A DNA stretch of 64,000 bases from Polychytrium aggregatum (lineage: Eukaryota; Chytridiomycota; Chytridiomycetes; Polychytriales). Under the pieces are notes generated by a model that worked only from the letters and a program-made list of their open reading frames with translations, was not told the origin of the DNA and searched no databases. The DNA lies in contig NW_026516252.1 in the NCBI RefSeq assembly GCF_025602895.1, forward strand, positions 62,001 through 126,000. Direction: 5' to 3'. A program made the translations under genes and the position numbers. Of this stretch, positions 11,337-21,040 are shown in pieces (within the stretch, counting starts at the first letter, position 1; each line of letters opens with the position of its first letter).

Positions 11337-13467
11337 GATTGGGCCGGCGGCGGTGGTGCTCGAACTGCTCAAAGTACCGAGCGAACCGCTGCCTCCGAGG
11401 GCTGGATGCATAGCCCTTGCCCTGCCGCCATGATGCATTGCCAAAGGCGATCACCACATCGGTCCGTATCGGGGCGTGCTTCAGGACGGCCTTGCACATC
11501 TTGTCGACGGCCACTTGGCGTCTCTTGTGGCCCGTGAAGCGATGGTGACGGGCCTTCTTGCCAAGGTGGAAGTCGAGCTGCACTCGCAGCTCCGGTCGCA
11601 GGACATGGGTGAGATGGACCTTGAAGGCCTCCGAGGACGACACCTTGGGCGAGGGGGTGGTCGACTTCCAGGTCTCGATGTCGAGTCGATACTTCATGAT
11701 ATTGTGCCACTTGGTGTTGGACGTATGGCCACACATTTGCTGATAGTGACCATTGGAGAATGAGACCACCTCGTCTTGGTGGCCCGGTGCTTGGATGACC
11801 GCCGTGAAGATGGAGCCGACTCCAGGATCGATGCCAATCCAAGTGGTGCGGTTGGGGTCTGGGTCACCGATGTGGGCCTGGATACGCTGCTCGGCAGTCG
11901 GAGGAGGCTCGATGGTCTCGGTGTGATCGGTTCGACGCAGAAACTTGACGAGGCCGATGGTGCATCCAATGCCATCGGTGCTGATCTCGTAGTTGAACAG
12001 CTTCTTGTTCACGTCCCGCTCTTGGAAGAGGGAACTACGCAGCTTGAAGCAACTGCGCCAGAGACGATCCTGGTTGTTGATGCCGTCATCACCTTCTTCC
12101 TTGAGCTTGTCCCAGGTGAGGCCAAGACGATGTTCGGTGTCAAGAAGTTCCCAGAGAGTGACCGTGTCGATCTTGACATACTTGGCCCTTACAGTGCATA
12201 GAGGGACCATCGTGCACACGGCCGGAGGAGTGTCGAGAGCGAGCTGCTTGAGGGCCCACTTGAGTCTGGATGCCAGCTTGTTGATCTTGGACTTGGTGGT
12301 GCCGAGCTCAGACTTGGCCGTGGTGAACCTCTTGTCGTCGGAGGGAATGCCTCTGGTAGTGAGCTCGTCCAGCTTGGCCTGGCGCTGCAGCTCGGTGACT
12401 CGGAGGGCGGGCATGTCACAGTCGATCCACTTGTGGACATTGTCGACCATCTTGTCTCGGGCGAGGATTCCCACATGGTGTGAGAGGCGATGGAGGGCCC
12501 GGAAGCGGTCCTGGTCGCTGCTGTACCGAAACTCGTCCAGGACGTGGCCAAAGTCGGGATAGAGGAACTCGAGATCGGCCTTGGGTGGAGTCTGCCCTGG
12601 TTTCTCGAAGAGCTCGAGACAGGCCTCGATGGCTTCGTGCTTATGCTTGTTGGCTGGGAAGACGGCAGCGCAGAAGCGGCGAAGGAGTCGCCAGTAGGCC
12701 AGGTCGAGGTGGGCGGTGCAGTTGGTGGCATAGGCGTTGACAGCCAGGGTGAGAAGCTGACTGTGAGCACCATCAGGCAGACGAGGGGTCGGAGGCAGGT
12801 CTGCGTGCCGAGTGGACTGGTAGTCGCGAAAGGAAGCGACCAGATGCTCGTTGTATTTCTCATTGTCCCCTGTCGGGGAGAGGGCACCGGCCTCGACAAT
12901 CGTGAAGCATTGGCGGATGAAAGCAGGGGTGGTCTTGGAAATGACGGGGACGGGAAGATCCTGCTCGATGCACCGGAGGATGTGCAGGTTGAGCAGCCTG
13001 GATGCCTCGAACTGGATCTGGGTCATGGCCTCGACGGTGGTCTGGATCTTGCCCCAGAGGTCAGGGTTGAGCCATTGTTTCTTTGCATTCTTCCAGAAGA
13101 TGCCGTCCATGGTCTGCTTGAAGCAGCTGTATTGAGGGGCGGATGACCTTCCATCCACGAGTGGGACGACAGAACTCTTGAGGGGCCGGTATTTGGGACA
13201 TTTGCTGGTGTTGCTTCGCTCGTGGTCGGTACCGTCGCACTGGCGACATCGCTTGCTGGTACTCGAGGAAGTAGATGGACCAGGCTCGGTGGGATCGACA
13301 TCCATTGGATCTGCAGAAGCAGTGGTGGTGAGCGACGGAGCAACAGAGAAACAAGCATGCGTGGGATCAGAAGACGAACCAGAGACAGGCTCCGACTGTG
13401 ACTTGGCTTTCTTGGGCCTGGGTGGCCGAGGCTGGCCATCACCGGTACCCTTACGCTTCGGAGGCAT
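11149..13467 (-). pseudogene. Fanzor (eukaryotic TnpB-like) nuclease, C-terminally truncated copy 1
   Basis: Open frame of 772 residues. The first ~710 match the copy-2 Fanzor closely: basic N-terminus (PKRK, RPKKAK), CX2CX4HX7C zinc knuckle, central helical region and RuvC-I motif WIGIDPGVGS. Homology stops at 11337; the last 62 residues are unrelated and lack the CX2C...CX4C zinc ribbon and the RuvC-III motif DVNAARN. In this family both are needed for nuclease activity, so I infer that this copy cannot cut. Copy 1 also has a short extra segment (FWKNAKKQW region, about 13,075-13,095) where copy 2 is six residues shorter. The frame remains open despite the truncation, suggesting recent damage. 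A truncated protein acting as a guide-RNA binder or repressor is conceivable but unsupported. Confidence 0.85.
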
Positions 13468-13716
13468 GGGGACAGAGAATGCTGGGTGCCTGCCAGTGGT
13501 ACTGGTCAGAACAGAGACTTCTCTTTATCGTACAATGGCGCAATGATCCGATCAAGGCGAGATGAGGGAAGAAAGCAGCAGGACGAAGGTGTGGCATTTA
13601 TACCCGAGAGCAGGAGCCCGTCTTTGCGGGCTGGTTGGGGAAGCGACCTGTTCAAAAATCGCCGAGAGGTTCAAGCCAGGGATTTGAGTGTGAAAATGGC
13701 GGCTTGACTGGAGGGA

Positions 13717-13769
13717 CAACCCCAAATTGGAGGAACTCAACCCCAAATCGGTGGGGACTCAACCCCAAA
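13717..13769. repeat. 22-bp tandem repeat between transposase and Fanzor genes, copy 1
   Basis: Two and a half head-to-tail units starting CAACCCCAAA at 13717, 13738 and 13760. On the coding strand the repeat overlaps the last residues of the transposase (FFGVES...), so the transposase 3' end appears to run into the repeat. The same structure is at 23668-23720 in copy 2, so it predates the split of the copies. Confidence 0.8.
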
Positions 13770-14543
13770 GAAGTTCTCGATGGGATTGAAGTCGAGTGAG
13801 GCAGGTGGGGTGAAGATCACTGACCATCCTCGGCGCTCGATGCAGTCCAGGACAGCCATTGTCTTGTGCATGCTGACATTGTCCATCACAATCACAGAGT
13901 CGTCTGGGAAGCTCGCTCGCTCAAAGAACTCGACCATCGAGTGTGTCTTGAATGATGTGGGGATGTACATGCGATGCAGCACACCAGAGTGGTTGATGGC
14001 AAATGCAGCCGAGACAGACTTGTGTTTCATGTGATTGCGCTGGCGAAGCGGAGCACCCTTCGGTGAGTATCCGTAGAGAGGGAAAATGGATCTCCTGATC
14101 CCTGTCTCATCGACAAAAACGAGCCGTCGTGGGTCGATGGAGCGGACCTGGTCCCTGAACTGTGCCACTCGCTCATCCAGTCGCTTGGACTTGTAGAGGT
14201 GTGTTGCCCTCTTGTGTGAGAGACCTGCTCGGTGGATGGCAGTGTGGCAGAGTGAGAGTGATACTTTCCTCTGGAGGATGGACTCGAGCTTGCATCGCAA
14301 CACAGGACCAGTCTGGAACGGGTCCTGTTCAATCAGGGTGCGAATGACTGGACATGCCTGCTCGAAGAAAGTGGATCTGCGAGCTGGGACCCGGGATGGG
14401 TCATCCAGCTTGCATCCTCGGTGCCATCGATGGATGGTGCTCTTGGATACACTGAATATGGAGGCGACCTTACGCAGGCTATGGATGAGGGCGTAGCATC
14501 GCAATGCGGCGGTGCGAAAGTCGGATGTGTGGCGAATGGTCAT
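13737..14543 (-). CDS. Tc1/mariner (IS630-type) DDE transposase, copy 1
   Basis: A 268-residue protein that would cut and paste the element at TA sites. The N-terminus is a helix-turn-helix around residues 15-45 (LRKVASIFSVSKSTIHRWH). The catalytic core shows FVDETG (D145), VMDNVSMHK (D221) and FNPIENFFG (E256), with 34 residues between the second Asp and the Glu: a DD34E triad. The ATG at 14543 follows the right terminal repeat by about 60 bp, a normal leader. The protein ends only 12 residues after the catalytic Glu, inside a tandem repeat, whereas relatives usually continue for several tens of residues; activity is therefore uncertain. It shares strand and orientation with the downstream Fanzor gene, 269 bp away. 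Confidence 0.88.
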   Translation of the reverse strand: MTIRHTSDFRTAALRCYALIHSLRKVASIFSVSKSTIHRWHRGCKLDDPSRVPARRSTFFEQACPVIRTLIEQDPFQTGPVLRCKLESILQRKVSLSLCHTAIHRAGLSHKRATHLYKSKRLDERVAQFRDQVRSIDPRRLVFVDETGIRRSIFPLYGYSPKGAPLRQRNHMKHKSVSAAFAINHSGVLHRMYIPTSFKTHSMVEFFERASFPDDSVIVMDNVSMHKTMAVLDCIERRGWSVIFTPPASLDFNPIENFFGVESPPIWG

Positions 14544-14601
14544 GGCCAGCGCGCGATAACATTGGGTAACAAAATATTCGATGAATGGTCAAAAACCCGG
14601 G

Positions 14602-14627
14602 TGTCCCGTTTTTTATTGGATTGCCTG
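14602..14627. repeat. Right terminal inverted repeat of element copy 1
   Basis: 26 bp, differing from the copy-2 right end (24523-24548) at two positions, and followed by TA. It matches the inverse of the copy-2 left end at most positions, including the A-run and the CGGGACA box. Confidence 0.85.
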
Positions 14628-14631
14628 TAAT

Positions 14632-14737
14632 CTGAGAAAGGCTGCCTCCATTCTTCGTGTATCCAAGAGCAACATGATCATGTGCAGGGCGATTATGGAG
14701 ACTGGGCAGCGACTGGCGGTCTTAGCTCCGAGTGAAT
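14632..14737 (+). pseudogene. Chimeric remnant: transposase HTH fused to Fanzor C-terminal tail
   Basis: On the plus strand, directly outside the copy-1 right end, the frame reads LRKAASILRVSKSN and then MIMCRAIMETGQRLAVL. The first part matches the transposase HTH of this element family codon for codon over 15 codons; the second matches the extreme C-terminus of the copy-2 Fanzor (NMITVCRSIVETGGRPVV), with one codon missing. Everything between is deleted and the two ends are joined in frame. It is diverged from both full copies, so it derives from an older relative. Copy 1 appears to have inserted at its edge. Confidence 0.7.
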
Positions 14738-14827
14738 TGTGTGTTCAAATAGATACTGTATTTGCCCGCCGACATGGCTTGTACACCGGTCCAACGCAAG
14801 TGAGGCGATCGGGCTGCGTGGAGATTA

Positions 14828-17800
14828 TCATTGTCGAGAACGCCCACCTCGCTCGACAGAGGTGAGGAACTGCGTTTTGAAGGTAAGCGTGCCTCGTGCC
14901 CGCTTGCCGGTGAGCACTTCTGTAAACTCGATCGGCTCGTGTGGGTCCGAGGGTATTCGGTCCCAGGGAAACTCCACTGATCCCAAGAGCTTGTCGACCA
15001 GATGCATCGGTGACGCATCCCACACCTCCAAGCGAACAGCGCTCTTGGTATGCACAATGGTGGCCTCGGATCGCCACTCTTCGTTGAAGGATGGGTTGAG
15101 ATTCTTCCGGACGGTGCGGCTGGTGAAGACATTGGCATTGTCGACAAATATCCGCACAAACGGATCAGATTTTCCGCTTATATCGACACTTGGAAGGTCC
15201 TTGCAGCGTATTAGCTGGATCACCAAGCTGCCCTGGGCTACATGACGACGAAGCCAACATCCGTATCCAAAACAGTCCATCAGAGAAGCAACCGTAAACC
15301 ATGACGAGCCAGCAAAATTGTTCCCGAGCGAGGGATCTGTTCAAGATGACATTCATCATGCACCCCCTCCGCAGCAATCGTGAGCTCGAACAACTGAGCA
15401 CGTTCGATGGTAGCCTCTCGCCACGTGGTGACAAACTTATATCCAAGCGATCTCCGATTACTGATCCGTCTCACAGGCCCGGTACAGACTTTGAGGCCCC
15501 GAGCAAGCCCCGCACCGTGCAATCGTTCCCATCCGATGCGTATCGATGCAAGTGGCCACTTACGAAACAAAGTATCCCGCTTCATCGAAGGATACATGGA
15601 TCCAATCGAGCCTTCAAGCTCCACAGAATGGCGGCTCGAGTTGATGGACGAGCTTTCAATATCATCGAGGCTGCGACTCTCCAAGATTCTCCCGGCGGAG
15701 CCGCTCGGATCCGAGAGCTTACCGGCGGAAGCACTGGTATCCGTACTCCTGTGGCTCATCGTACCCTCCTCGATAATGCTCTTGAGCTGCTGGCCCATCT
15801 TGTCGAGGCCGTTGCCAAGTTTCTCGAGACCATTGCCGATAATGTTGAGGGGGTGCTTGAGGCTGTTGAGTGACGTCTTGCGCGACATAGGGGAGACCTC
15901 GGCAGCATCGTAGTCCACCTCGATCTTGACCGGAGACTCGGTCAGTGGAATGTACTTGAGATTCACGTGGAGCATACGGCCCGAGCCCAGGCTGATCTGC
16001 AACTGTCGCCCAATGATCTGGGCAAGAGTACCCTTCCACTGTCCCGCAACAATATCCTTTTCATCTTGGATGGATCCACGCTGCTCCTTAAGCACAATCT
16101 CGTACACGTCGCGGGTCACGTCGGCCGTCACAATATCAACAGCTTGGTCCCACACAGGGTCGCTGGCGGCTTGGGTCAGCGTCGAAAAGAGCTTCTTCTT
16201 GCCCCGGTAGAGTTCCACATACGTCTTACGGATGCCAATGTCTTGTCCGCTGAAGAAACGAACATGGACGATTCCGGAGCCTAACGTGTTATCGAGATGA
16301 GGAGCGATCGACTCATCAGAAACGACCCGATCAAGGAGTAGATGGTCGCAGAAACTAGTCTGATTGTTTGCGTCTGCTTGGTATTCGAGTCAACGGCACA
16401 CAGCGCACTGGCTGGTGAGTGAAATCCGCACGAATACTCACACCACTTTTCCAAGACAAGCTTGATCTGCTGGCTTGCAGCCTCGCTCATATCCGAGACT
16501 GGTTCGTAGCCGATGGCTTCCTGGGGAATCGTCGTTCGCAGTATAACTTCAAAACTTATGACACCCTGCCGCAGGATCCTATCCTTCTTCCGATAGATCG
16601 GGGCAGTTCTGTTGCGAGGGATTCAGTATCAACATGTGGATATACGATTATGGACCAGGCTGAAGCCACAGCAGTGCAGTACGTTCAGGCTGGCCGGAAT
16701 GCGTATCGATTGTCTGCCAGCAGCTGCACTCCCCTGAGTTCCTGCATTCAATGGCCCGACCGAGGCCGTGGGAAAGGCTTACATGTTGACGACAGAGTCT
16801 CTGTGCGTGTGAATGACAAGCCCATCGTCTACCGCCCGCTGCATGTACTCTGAAGGCGCAGTCGTGTCATCATCGAAACTAGTGAATATGGCCGACATGG
16901 GTATCTCCACGGTCCCGATGTGTTTGATATTGTTGCCGTTGTTCCAGTTGCGCACAGTCAACGTTAGGACATCCGCCGGCGTATACAGAATACCGCCTTC
17001 GAACACTTGCTTCCACTGGGGCGACAGGACGCCCAGTATGTGTGTCGTCCGACCGAACTGCCGACCCTCGATTTCGAGGACAATAAACGGGTCCGGGTCG
17101 ACCAGAGGCTTGTTTGGAACAAGCCCTCTTGCGGACAAGTTGCGCACCGAAATTGATCCGATCGGCTGTTTCGAGCGCTTCGTTGAGACCCGTGGTCCAG
17201 CCAATGAGGTATTCATGGGAACTGGTATAAATGTAACAGTCATCCTCAGCTGCCCTGACGACACGTTCCTCAGCTCGCAGGTGTGGACGTTGCCATTGCC
17301 CTGAAGGAAGCATGATTTCGTTAGCCGCGGTCAGCGTGTGGTCAGCGTGTGGTCAGCGTGTGGTCAGCGTGTGGTCAGCGTGTGGTCAGCGTGTGGTCAG
17401 CGTGTGGTCAGCGTGCCTTGGACCCCGCTTACTTTCTGGATGATCTCGCCAAGGTCGATCTTGGCCACGCCCAAGTTGATATCCCCGATTAGATCCAAGG
17501 TCGAATATATCGTAGCCAAGTAACGCATCTTTGTGTAATCCGGCGTAAAGGTCGTAAATGTGCTCTCCCAGACTGGGTTGTGAGTCCGTTTCTTGACGAT
17601 CGTTTGATAGACGGTACGGCTCTCGGGTATTTCAGTAAGGATCAAGTACGGGTTGGTCGTCAGTGCCCCGCTCTGGAGGTTGGAGGCGCTGTGGAAGGTG
17701 ATGTTCAGAATCCCGGATCGGATCTGGCCCAGCAGCTTGACCGAGTCGTTGAAGTTGGTTGGTTTCGGAGACGCCCTCATGAACGACACTTCCAGCCGAA

Positions 17801-20482
17801 TCTGAGCGTCCGTTCGGCGCAGACCCGTGCCAGTGAGCTGGAACAAGGCTTTCCAGACGGGGCTCGAATCGTCGGGCAGTCCCCAGGCTGACTGCAGGAG
17901 CGCCCGTTCTTGCTCGGAAAGACACACGTTATCCCACGGCAGTGCGGGTGTTGCCGAGGGATCGGGTTCCATCAAGGCGAGCCACTTGGAGAGCTTGAGC
18001 GACTCCATTGTTCCCATAAGGCCGTCTCGGCCACTGACGCTCGGGTAGTCGCGAATGTCAATCCTCAACTCATCCGAGCCGTTGTTGGACTGGACAAAGG
18101 TGCTTGGATAGATGGGGATGTAATGGGTTTCCTTCCACTGAGGCTCGCCGTCACACTCGACGTCGCGAGTGGAGGCAACGACTTTGTCACCAAGCCAGAT
18201 CTGGGCGTACGGGCAGTTGCTCTTCAAAAGTTCAATGTGCTTCAGCCCACGGGCTTCGAATACGTAAACCCGCAAGACCCCGAGCGGGCGTTCTGGACAT
18301 GCGCATGCGCGTGTGTGAGTACGCAAAGGATAAAGTGCTGGGCATTGCACTTACTCTCCATGCAGTTGCCTCGAGCAATCCACCGCTCTGCCCCCACGAA
18401 CGAGAGTTTTGGACAGATCCATACCAATTCCATCTCGAGTAAAATCGAACGTGTACGCATTTGGAGCGACTGCAAACTTCTTGATCATCTCCTGCACCCT
18501 ACGACGAATGTACTGATGAAGCACCGGTAGATACATGACATTGACGGCGTTGAGAGGCTGGAGATCAAACTCGAACGTTGGTGGTGCATAGAAACTACAG
18601 CGGATCTGCTTCACGTGTGGAAAGCTCGAGTAAAACGTAAGTTCGAACCGCATCTGATTGATGTTGCAAAAGGAATCGAGGCAACAACCAGAGAAGCCGG
18701 TCAGTGGAGCAAGTATGGGTATGAAAGAGCAGTGGATGCAAGTTGCAAGCAGGGCGGTTGCAGAGCCCACGCATGAGCACGGCAACCGCAGATTGACAGC
18801 AGCGACTGCAGCTCCTACCAAGCCAGATGCAGAGATGTTGGTCAGCTCGATCGGAATGGGGACGGAGGCAACGTTCAGGCCGAACAGGGCCTGGAACAGT
18901 ATGGTGAGCGGACGATACGATTTCGGGTCGTCGCTACTCCGCGGGTACGATGCAAACTTGAGGTCCATGTCGATGGTCTGGGCAGAGAGACGGTCGTAAG
19001 CCCCCGAGTCCAGCGACGACAACTCAGAGTATACCGATGTTCGTAGGCACCGCAATCGCGAAACGACATCAATATTGGCTCCGGAACACAATGCTCGCTC
19101 ATTCCCGGAGCAGGCTAGAGATACCCACCATGGTCTCTGGACTCTTTGTTGGATAGACTCGAATCGAGGAGGCCCTTGGGGCCGTCGATCCCAGCGTAAA
19201 GGTCTTGATCACCAAATCTTCCTGCATCGGAAGGCAGCCGTCAGCTCCTTGCCCCGGCAAGATACCCTGACAAATGACTTTTGCGACAACCAGAGGATTT
19301 GACGCTAATACCGAGCGTTCGCCCAGCACACGACCACGGTGAGGGATCGATAGAGCAGCTATGCACGGAGCGACTCTCCGATCCATGAGCCCGATCAAAG
19401 CGCCAACCATGTCCAACCGCCATACCAAAAAATTTGGCCGATTCCGATTCAAGATGCCGTTGAATTGGCTCCGAAGACGGCTCGACAGACCGGGCTCGAA
19501 TTGGCCCCAGAACTTTTCGACAAAGATGTTGAACCACTCGGCGATCTCGGAGCCCTCTTCAACCTGCAACGAACAAGGAAGCGCAATATTAGCACTGGAA
19601 GGGCCCGCAAGCACCGATGCCCTCCACGCAGGGATACTCTTGCGATATCAATAACGACGATGATGCAAACGACGACGACAGCAGCGACGATGATTTCAAG
19701 AGAGGCCACGATGATGACGGCGAGGGGTCATCGCTGGTGGCTGCACAAGCAGCGCTCTGCTCATAGGCTAGGATGGCTCTGACCTCTTTTCGAGCCGAGA
19801 GCGTCATGAGCTCATCGGCATACTTTCGCTGGAGTCTCTCGAGACTGGCAACGTTGGCATAGACAAAGTAGAGAGACATCATAGCCAGCACCACGAACGA
19901 AAAGTAAAACCGACTGCCCCAGGCTCGGCCGCACACAAAGCCCAAGACCCAGTACCAGGCTGTTTTGTGGTCGGCCTGGACGAGCCGCTGGGCAAAAGCC
20001 GACTGAGGATCGAGCAGCTCGATGCCTCGGACATAGAGGTTGAAGAGTCCATCGAGGGTCTCCTGGCCAAACAGGCGTTTGAGGGTTGGCAGTTGGTCCC
20101 AGTCCGGGGGCTCAGGCGAGGAGGGCTGAGTCGGCTCGCCGTCGGGCTGGCTGTGGGAGGGGACATCGTCGGCATCCAGTGAGAACTGCGAGCCGTTGGT
20201 CTCGCTGTCGACAACTTCTCCAGACGAGCTCCGGGATACGCTCGGCTGGCGGCTTGAGCCGGCGGTCGAGACCCGCCCCAGCATAGGATCGCCGGAATCA
20301 CCGTCATTGGAGAGCGGTTCCTGCGACCTTTGCTTCTCAAGTGAGACCATCTCATGGCGGGTCCTCGAGAGCCGCTTCGGGGTCGAAAACCCCCAGCTGC
20401 GGCTGCGACGATGGCCGATGGCCGGGGACGCCAGAGGGTCTGGCACCGAAAGCAGATCGCCGGACGAGGGAGGATTGCTCAT
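14828..20482 (-). CDS. Tricalbin / extended-synaptotagmin-like lipid-transfer protein (SMP plus five C2 domains)
   Basis: Predicted ER-anchored tether at ER-plasma membrane contact sites that moves lipids through its SMP domain. From the ATG at 20482: a Ser/Pro-rich cytosolic segment; a hydrophobic hairpin (AWYWVLGFVC... then FYFSFVVLAMMSLYFV, about 19,850-19,960); an SMP domain starting at EIAEWFNIFVEKFW (about 19,540) and running to about 18,370. Five C2-type domains follow: about 18,300-17,950, 17,750-17,260, 17,190-16,790, 16,280-15,960 and 15,250-14,830, the fourth and fifth separated by a Ser-rich linker. The last C2 has acidic loop residues (SDPFV, VWDASP...DK) suited to Ca2+ binding. 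The intron at about 19,570-19,785 is inferred from the join SARKE/VEEGSEIAEW. Fanzor element copies lie on both sides: one about 200 bp past its stop, one about 460 bp before its ATG. Other exon edges are approximate. Confidence 0.87.
17329..17415. repeat. 11-bp minisatellite (about 8 copies) in a tricalbin intron
   Basis: Seven complete units of GGTCAGCGTGT and a partial eighth, nearly perfect. It starts just inside the intron whose donor (GTAAGC on the minus strand) is near 17431, within the second C2 domain. Confidence 0.9.
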
Positions 20483-20940
20483 GGCTCTACAGAATGGATG
20501 GATATGCTAGCGCTGTCCGGGGTGAGGAGCTCCTCGAGCAGCGCCGGAGATGCGTCGTATTGGCGCCAGAGTGGCTCGGGGAAAGGAGAGGGAGCTGAGT
20601 GCCGGTGGAGCCGAGAGGAAACGGAGACGTCTCCAGAGGGAACAGAAGGCAATTGGAAACCAGACGAAGCGGAGCGGGGCGCGACTGATCGGTGAATGCG
20701 CCTCCAAATACCCTTTGGTTGTGCAACGCACGAAATGGTCATGCATCTTGCTGAGCCGGTGCATGTGGAATGGCAGATACGCTGGAGCAATCGTCTTTCC
20801 TCAAAGGAAATGAGATACCCTCTCACCGAGCACCCATCCTGCAACAGGACCCATGCGGATGCCTTGCATGAATCGAATGATTGGATGGTATCGATCGACT
20901 GGCATGAATGGGATGGTATCGATCGGCATTCGAATCCCTG
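20483..20940. other. upstream region of tricalbin, left flank of Fanzor element copy 2
   Basis: Promoter-side DNA of the minus-strand tricalbin gene, cut off from more distal sequence by the inserted element. It holds an imperfect duplication around GGATGGTATCGATCG at about 20,882-20,925. No gene is seen. Confidence 0.5.
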
Positions 20941-20942
20941 TA

Positions 20943-20968
20943 CACTTTATTCAGAAAAAAACGGGACA
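20943..20968. repeat. Left terminal inverted repeat of element copy 2
   Basis: CACTTTATTCAG followed by seven A and CGGGACA, preceded by TA. It pairs in inverted orientation with 24523-24548 over the same 26-bp length with no gaps (18 matches, including an A6 block and most of the CGRGACA box). Confidence 0.8.
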
Positions 20969-21040
20969 ATATAGCCGTTTCCATGAACATGTAGTATGTG
21001 CTGTGCTTGCGTCAAGCAAAGCCACAAGAAATAAAACAGA

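Larger units (their letters stand above)
11337..14627 (-). mobile_element. Tc1/mariner-like element carrying Fanzor, copy 1 (left end lost)
   Basis: Colinear and highly similar to copy 2 from 11337 to the right terminus at 14627, with both genes on the minus strand (transposase then Fanzor). The right 26-bp terminal repeat (14602-14627) is followed by TA at 14628-14629, as expected for a Tc1/mariner target duplication. The left 364 bp present in copy 2 (20943-21306), holding the Fanzor C-terminus and left terminal repeat, are absent and replaced by unrelated sequence. With only one end, this copy should not be mobile, but its transposase retains a full DDE triad. Confidence 0.85.

Noticed and set aside
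12490-13146. Plus-strand frames antisense to the Fanzor genes (also 22460-23092)
   Set aside because: Shadow frames: they recur at the same place in both element copies because the underlying Fanzor gene is the same, and have no independent features.
19449-19709. Minus-strand frame with a strong membrane helix (IIVAAVVVVCIIVV) in tricalbin
   Set aside because: It lies in an intron: donor after SARKE and acceptor before VEEGSEIAEW join smoothly into the SMP domain, and the hydrophobic run is just a GTC/ATC-rich stretch.
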